The notes under the pieces were generated by a model that saw only the letters and a list, made by a program, of their open reading frames with translations, was not told where the DNA came from and ran no database searches. A stretch of 64,000 nucleotides of DNA from JABSQH01 sp039177505. GTDB lineage: Bacteria; Actinomycetota; Acidimicrobiia; Acidimicrobiales; Ilumatobacteraceae. How positions within the stretch are numbered: position 1 is the first letter of the stretch; every line of letters starts with the position of its first letter. The stretch covers positions 1 to 64,000 of the forward strand of contig JBCDFR010000013.1 of the NCBI GenBank assembly GCA_039177505.1. Direction: 5' to 3'. This document shows positions 27,839 through 35,906 of the stretch, piece by piece. The translations under genes were made by a program, and so were the position numbers.

Positions 27839-28666
27839 ATGAACGACTCCATCGGTCTCTACCTCAACGACATCGGTAAAGTGCCACTCCTCACCGCCGA
27901 GGACGAGCGCGAACTCAGCCGCGTGATCGAGGCCGGCCGCGAGGCCCAGGAACAGCTCGACAACGGCAAGCGCAGCGCCGCCCTCAAGGCCAAGGTCGCT
28001 GCCGCCGCCAACGCCAAGGATCGGTTCATCCGCTCCAACCTGCGTCTCGTCGTCTCGATCGCCCGCCGGTACCCACTCCCCCAGGGCATGGATCTGCTCG
28101 ACCTCATCCAAGAGGGCAACCTCGGGCTCGAGCACGCTGTCGACAAGTTCGACTGGCGCCGCGGCTTCAAGTTCTCGACCTACGCGACGTTCTGGATCCG
28201 CCAGGCCATCGGCCGGGCGCTCGACCAGAAGGCGAGCCTCATCCGCATCCCGGGTGACCGTTCGGCCAGCCTGCGGGCTGCGCTGCGCCAGGCGTCCGGC
28301 GATGGCGAAACGCTCGATCAGGCCAATGCCGAACTGCACCGCCTGACCACTCCGGTCAGCCTCGACAAAACCGTCGGCGACGACGGTGACGCCACGCTCG
28401 GCGATCTCATGGCCAACGGCGACGCAACGCCCGAGGACCACGTGATGACCCTCGTCGACAGCGATCTGCTCGACGAGTTGCTCGGCACGCTCGACAGCCG
28501 TGCCCGATTCGCCGTCGAGTCCCGCTTCGGGCTCGTCGACGGTGAGCGCAAGAGCTTCCGCGAAGTCGGCGAGCAGCTCGGTGTCACCGCCGAGGCCGCC
28601 CGTCGTCTCGTCAGCCGGGCCGTGGCCGGGCTGCGCGATGACGCCGAGCGCATCCTCGCCGTCTGA
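27839..28666 (+). CDS. Sigma-70 family factor, group 2-like (short, no region 1.1)
   Basis: 275 residues. Region 1.2 at the start (LYLNDIGKVPLLTAEDEREL), regions 2.1-2.4 at about 60-130 (FIRSNLRLVVSIARRY, LLDLIQEGNLGLEHAVDKFD, FKFSTYATFWIRQAIGRAL), a region 3, and region 4 with FREVGEQLGVTAEAARRLVSRA. It resembles the principal factor but lacks the N-terminal 1.1 domain, so it is a non-essential type used for stress or growth-phase genes (inference). The ATG at 27839 is chosen; an in-frame ATG at 27821 is possible. Confidence 0.9.
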   Translation: MNDSIGLYLNDIGKVPLLTAEDERELSRVIEAGREAQEQLDNGKRSAALKAKVAAAANAKDRFIRSNLRLVVSIARRYPLPQGMDLLDLIQEGNLGLEHAVDKFDWRRGFKFSTYATFWIRQAIGRALDQKASLIRIPGDRSASLRAALRQASGDGETLDQANAELHRLTTPVSLDKTVGDDGDATLGDLMANGDATPEDHVMTLVDSDLLDELLGTLDSRARFAVESRFGLVDGERKSFREVGEQLGVTAEAARRLVSRAVAGLRDDAERILAV

Positions 28667-28708
28667 TCCCAACCGAGCGCCGATCGGCGCCACAAGAATT
28701 GCGTACTG

Positions 28709-28734
28709 CACGGGCCCCGGAAACGGGGTCCGTG
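28709..28734 (+). terminator. Hairpin terminator after the sigma-factor gene
   Basis: Arms CACGGGCCCCG and CGGGGTCCGTG (one G-U pair) around a GAAA loop, followed by a T-rich stretch. 42 bp after the stop and just before the DAHP synthase promoter. Confidence 0.75.
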
Positions 28735-28752
28735 TTCGTTTTCCGACCCCGC

Positions 28753-28758
28753 TAGCCT
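28753..28758 (+). promoter_or_regulatory. -10 box TAGCCT, leaderless-type
   Basis: Ends 6 nt before the ATG at 28765 of the DAHP synthase gene. Confidence 0.45.
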
Positions 28759-28764
28759 GACCAC

Positions 28765-30123
28765 ATGGCCCCAGCGAGAACCGACTGGTCGCCCGCGTCA
28801 TGGCGCGACCTCCCCGCGCGACAGCAGCCCGACTGGCCCGACGCTGGCGCCCTCGACCAAGCGCTCAAGCAGATTTCGGCGCTCCCCCCGCTCGTGTTCG
28901 CCGGCGAGGCGCGGTCCTTACAACGCGACCTCGGTCGAGTCGCCACCGGGAACGCCTTCCTACTGCAAGCAGGCGACTGCGCCGAGAGCTTCGAGGACTT
29001 CTCGGCCGATCTGATCCGCGAGAAACTCCGCGTCATCCTGCAGATGGCCGTCGTCCTCACGTACTCCGCCGGCGTACCGATCGTGAAGGTGGGACGCATC
29101 GCCGGCCAGTTTGCCAAGCCCCGCAGCTCACCGACAGAGAAGGTCGGCGACGCCGACATCCCATCGTTCCGTGGCTACATCGTGAACGACCCAACGACCA
29201 CCGAAGCCGCCCGCCAGCCAGACCCACAGCGGCTCGTGCAGGCGTACCATCAATCGGCTTCCACGCTCAACCTGCTGCGTGCCTTCACCAAGGGCGGCTT
29301 TGCCGATCTCTCACGGGTGCACGCCTGGACCCAGGAGTTCGTGTCGTCGAGCCCGGAGGGCCAGCGCTACCAATCGTTGGCCAGCGAGATCGATCGGGCG
29401 TTGACGTTCATGCGCGCCTGCGGCGTCGACACCGAGTCGAACCCGAACCTCTCCGAAGTCGACGTGTTCACCAGCCACGAGGCACTGATCCTCGGTTACG
29501 AAGAGGCCCTCACCCGGATCGACACGCTCACGGGAGCGTGGGTCGACTGCTCGGCGCACATGTTGTGGATCGGCGAACGCACTCGCGACCTCGACGGCGC
29601 ACACATCGAGTTCCTGCGCGGCGTCGCCAACCCGGTCGGCTGCAAGCTCGGGCCGACGAGCACCGTGGAGGAGACGCTGGAGATCTGTGAGGCACTCAAC
29701 CCGTCGCGCATCCCCGGCAAGTTGACGCTGATCACCCGCATGGGTGCGGACACGATCGAAGGGATCCTCCCCCCACTGCTGCGAGCCGTGCGCGAGTCCA
29801 GCCACCCGGTGGTGTGGGCGTGCGATCCGATGCACGGCAACACGTTCACCGCGCCCAACGGGCGCAAGACCCGCCACTTCGACGCCGTCGTGCGCGAGAT
29901 CGGTGGATTCGTCCGAGCTCACCGTGCCGAGGGCACCTGGCCCGGCGGGCTCCACGTGGAGCTGACCGGCGAAGACGTTACCGAATGCCTCGGCGGCGGC
30001 GACCAACTGGCCGACGCCGACCTCGACTACCGCTACGAAACGGTGTGCGATCCACGCCTCAATGCGCGCCAGAGCGTCGATCTGGCATTCCACGTCGCCG
30101 AGTTGCTGCGCGACTTCACCTGA
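28765..30123 (+). CDS. aroG: Class II 3-deoxy-7-phosphoheptulonate (DAHP) synthase
   Basis: 452 residues, plant/mycobacterium type. It joins phosphoenolpyruvate and erythrose 4-phosphate, the first step to chorismate and aromatic amino acids. Seen: FLLQAGDCAESF with the metal-binding Cys, KVGRIAGQFAKPRSSP, RGYIVND, then SHEALILGYEEALTR, LWIGERTR, VANPVGCKLGP and VWACDPMHGNT, all hallmarks of the class. Possibly leaderless. The serine hydrolase gene follows after 16 bp. Confidence 0.95.
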   Translation: MAPARTDWSPASWRDLPARQQPDWPDAGALDQALKQISALPPLVFAGEARSLQRDLGRVATGNAFLLQAGDCAESFEDFSADLIREKLRVILQMAVVLTYSAGVPIVKVGRIAGQFAKPRSSPTEKVGDADIPSFRGYIVNDPTTTEAARQPDPQRLVQAYHQSASTLNLLRAFTKGGFADLSRVHAWTQEFVSSSPEGQRYQSLASEIDRALTFMRACGVDTESNPNLSEVDVFTSHEALILGYEEALTRIDTLTGAWVDCSAHMLWIGERTRDLDGAHIEFLRGVANPVGCKLGPTSTVEETLEICEALNPSRIPGKLTLITRMGADTIEGILPPLLRAVRESSHPVVWACDPMHGNTFTAPNGRKTRHFDAVVREIGGFVRAHRAEGTWPGGLHVELTGEDVTECLGGGDQLADADLDYRYETVCDPRLNARQSVDLAFHVAELLRDFT

Positions 30124-30139
30124 CCTCACCCCGGCGGCG

Positions 30140-30970
30140 ATGGGCGTCCTCGACCTCACGGCGGCCTGGCCGGTCGACACTGCCGCGGCAGCGATCGTGC
30201 GTGGTGCACGCGTGGTCGAGCGGATCGGTCCGACGAACGAGCAGTTCCGCGTGGCATCGCTCGCGAAGCCTGTCAGCGCGTGGGCCATGCTGGTGGCGGT
30301 CGAGGAAGGCATCATCGCCCTCGACTCCCCTGTCGGCCAGCCCGGCTGCACACTGCGCCATCTGATGGCCCACGCCGGGGGGTACCCATTCAGCGGACAT
30401 GAACCGATCGCACCAGTCGAGCGAACCCGCACGTACTCCAACAGCGGCATCGAACTCGCCGCCGAGGCCATCTCCACCGCTTCGGAGATGCCGTTTGCCG
30501 AGTACCTCGATGCCGCCGTGCTTACGCCGCTCGGCATGCACAAGAGCGAACTCTTCGGCTCGCCGGCGCACCGCCTACGGACCACCGTCGACGACCTCGT
30601 CACCTTCCTGGGCGAAACGCGCGCACCAGTACTGATCGCCCCTGCGACCGCCGCCGAGGCGCATCAGACGCAGTACCCCGCGTTGAGCGGTATCGTTCCG
30701 GGCGTGGGTCGCTTCGAGAGGTGCCCCTGGGGGCTCGGCTTCGAGATTCGCGGCGACAAGCAGCCGCACTGGACGGGGTCGAACAACGATCCCGGGACGT
30801 ACGGCCACTTCGGTGGCGCCGGAACGATGATGTGGCGCGACCCGGCCGCAGACGTGTCGGTCATCGCTCTCACCGACCGACCGTTCGACGAGTGGGGATC
30901 CACTGCGCTCGAGCGCTGGCCGGAGCTGTCCGACGCAGCGCTGGCGGATTACGGAAGCGATGCGGAATGA
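30140..30970 (+). CDS. Serine hydrolase of the beta-lactamase/class C family
   Basis: 276 residues, shorter than normal class C enzymes. Nucleophile motif SLAK with Ser40 and Lys43, second motif YSN at 99-101, and HFGGAG near 229 in place of the KTG triad. Such proteins are peptidases, esterases or beta-lactamase-like; no signal peptide is present, which argues against a periplasmic beta-lactamase. The ATG at 30140 follows the aroG stop by 16 bp; the next gene overlaps its stop by 4 bp. Confidence 0.85.
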   Translation: MGVLDLTAAWPVDTAAAAIVRGARVVERIGPTNEQFRVASLAKPVSAWAMLVAVEEGIIALDSPVGQPGCTLRHLMAHAGGYPFSGHEPIAPVERTRTYSNSGIELAAEAISTASEMPFAEYLDAAVLTPLGMHKSELFGSPAHRLRTTVDDLVTFLGETRAPVLIAPATAAEAHQTQYPALSGIVPGVGRFERCPWGLGFEIRGDKQPHWTGSNNDPGTYGHFGGAGTMMWRDPAADVSVIALTDRPFDEWGSTALERWPELSDAALADYGSDAE

Positions 30971-31431
30971 CGTTGTTCAGTCACGGCGATCGAATCCGCT
31001 ACGCCACCACCGGCGACGACGGGCTCCCGCTGGTGCGCTACGGCTGGATCGGCAACGTCGGTGACGACGCCGGGCCCGTCGAGGTCCTCCTCGACGACGA
31101 ACTCGGCGGCAACGTCATCGATGTCGACAAGCTCGAGCCGGTGCACGTCGGCAATGTCACTTTGACCCTTGCGGGCGACGATCTGCTCGACGACCCCTCG
31201 CTGCGCCAGGCGCTCGTCAACCTGTGGCGCGCCGAAGCCGAGACGGCCGGGCTCCAGATCGCCTCGCTGCACTCGATCGGCACCGGCGTCCGTGACTCCA
31301 GTGAGGGCTACGTGATCGCCGAGCTGTCGAGCGGTGGCGAACAGTACGTGCTGCGTGCGGTGCGCTGCCCGCACGAAGTCGGAGCGATCGAGGTGCGTGC
31401 CGATCGCCCCAACCGCTGGGAACTCCTCTAG
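30967..31431 (+). CDS. Conserved-looking hypothetical protein
   Basis: 154 residues, acidic, no signal peptide or membrane helix. The first half looks like a small beta barrel (FSHGDRIRYATTGDDGLPLV, then WIGNVGDDAGPVEVLLDDEL). No family recognised. Start inside the stop of the serine hydrolase (ATGA) suggests coupled translation. Followed by a palindrome pair. Confidence 0.75.
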   Translation: MTLFSHGDRIRYATTGDDGLPLVRYGWIGNVGDDAGPVEVLLDDELGGNVIDVDKLEPVHVGNVTLTLAGDDLLDDPSLRQALVNLWRAEAETAGLQIASLHSIGTGVRDSSEGYVIAELSSGGEQYVLRAVRCPHEVGAIEVRADRPNRWELL

Positions 31432-31444
31432 CACCTCCACGCCA

Positions 31445-31473
31445 CGACAGTTGGTGCCAGGCACCAACTGTCG
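31445..31473. repeat. Palindrome A, copy 1 (29 bp)
   Basis: Perfect inverted repeat: CGACAGTTGGTGCC, a central A, and its complement. It lies 14 bp after the stop at 31431 and probably acts as a hairpin terminator for that gene. Confidence 0.85.
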
Positions 31474-31503
31474 CCCCTAGCGGCTGGCGGTCGCGTCTCG
31501 GCG

Positions 31504-31538
31504 CCACGACAGTTGGTGCCAGGCACCAACTGTCGTGG
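31504..31538. repeat. Palindrome A, copy 2 (35 bp)
   Basis: The same palindrome with arms extended to 17 bp (CCACGACAGTTGGTGCC, central A, complement). It lies 14 bp from the stop of the convergent thiolase gene at 31552. Each convergent gene thus has its own copy at the same distance. Confidence 0.85.
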
Positions 31539-31551
31539 AGGACGCCGACGT

Positions 31552-32754
31552 TCAGCTCAGGCGCTCGATGATCATGGCCATGCCCTGACCACCACCGACG
31601 CACATCGTCTCGAGGCCGATCGTCTTGTCCTCGGACTGCAGGTTGTTGATCAGGCTGGTCATGATCCGGGCACCCGTCATGCCGAACGGATGGCCGAGGG
31701 CGATCGCCCCGCCGTTGACGTTGACCTTGTCGAGCTCGAACCCGAGTGTCTTGTACGAGGGGATCACCTGCGCGGCGAAGGCCTCGTTGATCTCGACCAG
31801 GTCGATGTCGTCGGCGCTCATACCGGCGCGCTCCATCGCCTGCTGGCTCGCTCCGATCGGCCCGAGGCCCATGATCTCCGGGTTGAGACCGGTGACGCCC
31901 GACGCGATGATCCGCGCGAGCGGGGTCAGCCCGAGCTCGGCGGCCCTGCTGTCGCTCATCACCATCACTGCGGCCGCACCGTCATTGAGCGGGCAGGCGT
32001 TGCCGGCGGTGATCTCGCCGTCAGGCCGGAACACCGGCTTCAGCTCGGCGAGCTTCTCAGCCGTCGTGCCCGCACGAGGGCCGTCGTCGGTCGATACCAC
32101 CGTGCCATCAGGCAGGGTCAGCGGCGTGATCTCGTTCTCGAAGTGACCGCGCTCGATCGCGGCCACCGCACGCTGCTGGCTGCGGGCACCGAACTCGTCC
32201 ATCTCCTCACGGCTGACGTGTTCGATCTCGCGCACGTTCTCCGCTGTCTGGCCCATCGCGATGTAGAAGTCAGGCAGACCCTCGGGAGCCGTCCACTCGG
32301 GCTGGCCGCCGCCGGCGCGCTGTGCGGTACGTTCGCCGGGGCCCTTGAAGATCGGGTTCGGGGCAGTGTCGCTGGCCCCTGAGGCGTACCGGCTGACCGC
32401 TTCGACGCCAGCGGCGATGAAGCAGTCGCCTTCGCCGGCCTTGATTGCGTGCGCGGCCATACGGATCGTCTGCAAGCTCGACGAGCAGTAGCGGTTGACG
32501 GTAACGCCGGGGACGTCGTCGAGACCGGCCAAGCCAGCCGCCATGCGTCCGATGTTGAAGCCGGCCTCACCGGCGGGTTGACCGCAGCCCATGATCAGAT
32601 CCTCGACGTCGTCGGCACTGACTTCGGGCACCTTGTCCATCAACGACTTGACGATCTGGGCGGACATGTCGTCGGGGCGGAGGTCGACGAGGGACCCTTT
32701 GTTGGCGCGCCCGATCGGGCTGCGGGCGGTCGCAACGATCACTGCTTCGGTCAT
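31552..32754 (-). CDS. Acetyl-CoA acetyltransferase / thiolase
   Basis: 400 residues. Acyl-accepting Cys90 in NRYCSSSLQ, His355 in GHPFGMTGAR, and the second active Cys385 in CVGGGQGMA: a complete thiolase site. It either condenses two acetyl-CoA or cleaves 3-ketoacyl-CoA in fat breakdown; the FadA/FadI-like pattern fits degradation, but the chain length is unknown. No hydratase or dehydrogenase is adjacent. Preceded on the minus strand by a TACCCT box. Confidence 0.95.
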   Translation of the reverse strand: MTEAVIVATARSPIGRANKGSLVDLRPDDMSAQIVKSLMDKVPEVSADDVEDLIMGCGQPAGEAGFNIGRMAAGLAGLDDVPGVTVNRYCSSSLQTIRMAAHAIKAGEGDCFIAAGVEAVSRYASGASDTAPNPIFKGPGERTAQRAGGGQPEWTAPEGLPDFYIAMGQTAENVREIEHVSREEMDEFGARSQQRAVAAIERGHFENEITPLTLPDGTVVSTDDGPRAGTTAEKLAELKPVFRPDGEITAGNACPLNDGAAAVMVMSDSRAAELGLTPLARIIASGVTGLNPEIMGLGPIGASQQAMERAGMSADDIDLVEINEAFAAQVIPSYKTLGFELDKVNVNGGAIALGHPFGMTGARIMTSLINNLQSEDKTIGLETMCVGGGQGMAMIIERLS

Positions 32755-32761
32755 ACCGGCG

Positions 32762-32767
32762 AGGGTA
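32762..32767 (-). promoter_or_regulatory. -10 box TACCCT, leaderless-type
   Basis: On the minus strand, ending 7 nt before the thiolase ATG at 32754. Confidence 0.4.
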
Positions 32768-32813
32768 CCGAGCGGTCGACCCCGAGCGGTAACCGGGTTG
32801 CGGCGGCGCCGAG

Positions 32814-32819
32814 TACCGT
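32814..32819 (+). promoter_or_regulatory. -10 box TACCGT, leaderless-type
   Basis: Ends 9 nt before the ATG at 32829 of the ROK gene; divergent from the thiolase box 46 bp away. Confidence 0.4.
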
Positions 32820-32828
32820 CGACCGGCG

Positions 32829-33698
32829 ATGACCACCATCGCCACTCTCGACGTCGGAGGGACGTCGATTAAGGCCGGCGCCGTTGCGGTGCTTGGGCCG
32901 AACGATGCCCACGTCGTGCTGAGCGACGCCCGCCCGGCGCACGCCGACGGCGACCGCGAGACCATTCTCGGTCAACTCTCGGCGGCGGCCGGTGCCGCCG
33001 TCGAGGTCGCCGGGTCCGACGTCGCCGGCGCAGCGATTGGCTTTCCCGGCCCGTTCGATGTCGAGGCCGGCACGGCATTGATCCACGGCCTGTTCAAGTA
33101 CGAGTCGATCTATGGAGTCGACCTTCGCGCCGAGCTCACCGCTGGCGTCCCGGCGCTGGCCGAGTTGCCGTTGCGGTTCGTGCACGACAACGAGGCGGCG
33201 GGAGTCGGCGAGGCGGTGTTCGGCGCGGGGCGTGGTTTCCACCGGGTGCTCACCGTCACCCTCGGCACCGGCGTGGGCTGTTGCCTCACCGATCGCGGCG
33301 CGGTGATCCAATGGGTCGACGATCTCGAAGTGGAGAAGCTGGCTCGTCGTCCGACACCGGAAGGACGCGCCGACGACGTGCTCTCGGCACGAGGACTCGC
33401 CGCCCGCTACGGCATCGAGCGCGAACACCTCGCTGATCATCTGGCCGCGCGGCCGCTCCCCGACAGTGTCGTCGATGTAGCCCACCTGCATGGCGCTGCG
33501 GTTGGAGCGTTTCTCCGCCCTGCAGTCGCCGAACTCGCACTCGACGCGATCGTGATCGGCGGTGGCCTGGCCGCGGCATACGACCTGTTCGGCGAGTCGC
33601 TCGAAGCTGAACTCCCGATTCCGTGCAACGTCGAGACGCTCGGAGCGACCGGTCCGATGCTCGGTGCCGCCCGGCTCGCCTTCCCCGAGATCCTGTAG
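32829..33698 (+). CDS. ROK-family sugar kinase-like protein
   Basis: 289 residues. ATP-binding start DVGGTSIKAG (8-17), sugar-site Asp120 in FVHDNEAAGVGEA, and second phosphate loop LGTGVGCCL. The zinc-binding Cys cluster of most ROK kinases is absent after that loop, as in some glucokinase-like and repressor-derived members. It probably phosphorylates glucose, mannose or an amino sugar (family knowledge). No DNA-binding domain, so it is not a ROK repressor. Confidence 0.85.
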   Translation: MTTIATLDVGGTSIKAGAVAVLGPNDAHVVLSDARPAHADGDRETILGQLSAAAGAAVEVAGSDVAGAAIGFPGPFDVEAGTALIHGLFKYESIYGVDLRAELTAGVPALAELPLRFVHDNEAAGVGEAVFGAGRGFHRVLTVTLGTGVGCCLTDRGAVIQWVDDLEVEKLARRPTPEGRADDVLSARGLAARYGIEREHLADHLAARPLPDSVVDVAHLHGAAVGAFLRPAVAELALDAIVIGGGLAAAYDLFGESLEAELPIPCNVETLGATGPMLGAARLAFPEIL

Positions 33699-33726
33699 TG
33701 ATGCCCGGCCGGCGCCGGTGCGGGTT

Positions 33727-34443
33727 CTAGCGCGTGTCGAGCACGCGAAACGCCTCCGCAGAACGCCCAGCAGGAAGCCCGTGCTGCTCTGCGATCCCCT
33801 GGTACCACTCGCGCACCCGCTCCTCCATCCCGGACGGATCCGGATGCTGGGATGCGTGACAGAGCAGCGCCCGGATCTTGCGGTCGAGTTGGCCAGTGAT
33901 GTCGACCGCCGTGTCGGAGTCGGGCCCCAAAGTGAGCCACACCTCGCTGACTTTCCAATCGTCGAGGTCGGCGCACGGGTGACCGGGAAAGGCGAATGGA
34001 TTGCGCGCATCGGGGTACACCGCACACATCGTCGCCTCGCCAGTGGCGGTGTGGTCAGGGTGCGAACCGTACGTGGAGGCCAAGTTGCGGATCGGCGACT
34101 GGGTGATGACCACGTCGGGCCGTACGTCACGGATCACCGCACTGATGTCATGGCGCAGCTCCATCGACACCTCGACGGTGCCATCCATGTAGCCGAGAAA
34201 CCGTAGATCGGTCACACCGACCTCGGCAGCCGCCTTGGTCTGCTCCTCACGCCTGATCGATGCCATCTCGTCACGCGGGATCGAGTGATCGAACCCACCG
34301 GCCTGACCGTCGGTGACCAGGCAATACGTAACGACCGTCCCGGCATCGGTCATCGATGCCACCGTCCCCGCGGCGCCAAAATCGACGTCGTCGGGATGCG
34401 CGGTAACGACGAGACAACGTTCGATGTCTTCGAAGGGGAGCAC
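33727..34443 (-). CDS. PIG-L family deacetylase (MshB-like)
   Basis: 238 residues. Zinc motif AHPDD at 15-19 and the second His block SHPDHTATG near 128 make a complete site. The family removes acetyl groups from N-acetylglucosaminyl compounds, such as mycothiol or bacillithiol precursors; whether this one is MshB or a related conjugate amidase cannot be told. It stands alone, convergent with the ROK gene. A TAGATT box precedes the GTG. Confidence 0.9.
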   Translation of the reverse strand: MLPFEDIERCLVVTAHPDDVDFGAAGTVASMTDAGTVVTYCLVTDGQAGGFDHSIPRDEMASIRREEQTKAAAEVGVTDLRFLGYMDGTVEVSMELRHDISAVIRDVRPDVVITQSPIRNLASTYGSHPDHTATGEATMCAVYPDARNPFAFPGHPCADLDDWKVSEVWLTLGPDSDTAVDITGQLDRKIRALLCHASQHPDPSGMEERVREWYQGIAEQHGLPAGRSAEAFRVLDTR

Positions 34444-34449
34444 GAGGTC

Positions 34450-34455
34450 AATCTA
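34450..34455 (-). promoter_or_regulatory. -10 box TAGATT, leaderless-type
   Basis: On the minus strand, ending 6 nt before the GTG at 34443 of the PIG-L gene. Confidence 0.45.
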
Positions 34456-34510
34456 GTGTCGGCCTGATGTCCCTGGCTCCGTCGAGCAACTGTGCCACGA
34501 GACCAGCGCA

Positions 34511-34987
34511 GTGAGTGACGCCCCGGTCCCCGCCGATCGGCGCCGCGACCTCCTCAACCAACTCACGGTCATCGGCTGGCTCTCACTCGGAGGGTTCTTC
34601 GGGTTGATGCTGTTCCAGATCGATCGCGTGCGTTCGATCGACGGCTCGCGGTTCGCCGGCGTCTGGGAGCAACGCATCGAAGTGTTGAGCTTCCTCGTCC
34701 TCCCGCCGAACATCATCGTGCTCGTGCCGCCAGCGCTGATCGCGATCACCGCGGCGTATCTCGCCGACGCCGACGCACCGCCAGCGATCGCGCCACTGTT
34801 GCGTGTCACCGGCGGCATCGCCACGATCCTGATCGTGATCGGTGCCGTCTCGATCGTGACGCTGCTGTTCGACGACAGCGCGAGCGGAGACGCAGGTTCA
34901 GTGTTCTTGCGCATCGGAGGGATGCTGGTGGCATATGCGATCGCCAAAGCGTGTCGCTCCGCGGACGCCCTACGCGGTCTTCGCTGA
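34511..34987 (+). CDS. Small polytopic membrane protein
   Basis: 158 residues from a GTG, with four hydrophobic segments (about 20-40, 58-80, 98-118, 133-150). No motif or family recognised. It is convergent with thymidine kinase, 20 bp away. Confidence 0.7.
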   Translation: MSDAPVPADRRRDLLNQLTVIGWLSLGGFFGLMLFQIDRVRSIDGSRFAGVWEQRIEVLSFLVLPPNIIVLVPPALIAITAAYLADADAPPAIAPLLRVTGGIATILIVIGAVSIVTLLFDDSASGDAGSVFLRIGGMLVAYAIAKACRSADALRGLR

Positions 34988-35007
34988 CCGGCTGCGGTTC
35001 GACCGTC

Positions 35008-35610
35008 TCACCCGCCGAGGTCGCCGGCGAGGAAATGGTTGCGGCACAACAGCTCGTACCGCACCTCATCGCCGAACAGCGGCTGGGTCCCGCTCGAGCT
35101 GGTGTCGCCGACGACGACGGTCTCGCCTTCGTAGACGATCTCGCCGTTCACAACTCGGGCGTTGTGCGTGGCACGAGCCCCACACCAGCACCGCGCTTCC
35201 ACCTGGAGCGGTGTGTGCACGTCGGCCAACTCGAGCATTCGCTGTGTTCCGTCGAACAGCCTTCCCCGGAAGTCGGTCAGCAGCCCGAAGGCGTACACGT
35301 CGACCTCCAGCCCGTCGACGACCCGGGCCAACTGGTCGCATTGCTCAGGTGTATAGAACTGGACCTCGTCGCAGACGAGATAGTGAATCGGCCAATGCTC
35401 AGCAGCGAGATGGTAGAGATCGAGCTCGGGGGTCACCTCGACGGCCGGCGCGGCCACGCCGAGCCGACTGGAGACCTGCCGGCCCTCGCGATCGAGCGTG
35501 GTCAACAGCAGTCCGTAGAGCTGTCGACTCGAAAGGTTGTGATGGATCTGCAGCGCGAGCGTGCTCTTGCCAGATCCCATGGTTCCGAAGTTGAAACGCA
35601 GCGTCGCCAT
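35008..35610 (-). CDS. tdk: Thymidine kinase
   Basis: 200 residues of the type II (TK1-like) class, salvage of thymidine. P-loop GTMGSGKST at 9-17, the catalytic CDEVQF block (D81, E82), lasso region and a zinc site made by Cys141, Cys143, Cys189 and His192. Length and motifs are complete. It is preceded by a TAGGGT box and may be leaderless. Confidence 0.95.
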   Translation of the reverse strand: MATLRFNFGTMGSGKSTLALQIHHNLSSRQLYGLLLTTLDREGRQVSSRLGVAAPAVEVTPELDLYHLAAEHWPIHYLVCDEVQFYTPEQCDQLARVVDGLEVDVYAFGLLTDFRGRLFDGTQRMLELADVHTPLQVEARCWCGARATHNARVVNGEIVYEGETVVVGDTSSSGTQPLFGDEVRYELLCRNHFLAGDLGG

Positions 35611-35621
35611 CGAGGCGTCCG

Positions 35622-35627
35622 ACCCTA
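35622..35627 (-). promoter_or_regulatory. -10 box TAGGGT, leaderless-type
   Basis: On the minus strand, ending 11 nt before the ATG at 35610 of tdk. Confidence 0.35.
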
Positions 35628-35640
35628 CCCGCGCGCGCCG

Positions 35641-35820
35641 TCAGGGGTCTCGACCCTCGACGCCACCGAATGACGGGTCGACCTGCGCCGGACCCTCGAT
35701 TCGCAGCACGTCGTCGGGAGACCCGCCGTCATCGTCGTCGCACGCCGCCATGGCCGTGAGCGCGAGCGCGGCAACGCCGACACGCAGCATGCAACCGAAG
35801 CGCTGACGGCCAGGGCCCAT
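35641..35820 (-). CDS. Very small lipoprotein
   Basis: 59 residues from the ATG at 35820 (49 from the ATG at 35790). Basic start with GRQRF, hydrophobic core VGVAALALTA, lipobox MAAC, then an acidic tail that begins with four Asp. No family. The longer start is preferred because it gives the positive n-region. Confidence 0.55.
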   Translation of the reverse strand: MGPGRQRFGCMLRVGVAALALTAMAACDDDDGGSPDDVLRIEGPAQVDPSFGGVEGRDP

Positions 35821-35906
35821 GTGTGCCGACCGTAGTGGGACACTGCACACAAATCGTGCCAGTCGCCCCTACCGCGACGTCGATCGCCGGCGGCACACTG
35901 GACGAG

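Noticed and set aside
33699..33726. Short GC palindrome (CCGGCGCCGG) as terminator between two convergent genes
   Set aside because: Ten bases without loop or T tract; such runs are expected by chance at this GC content.
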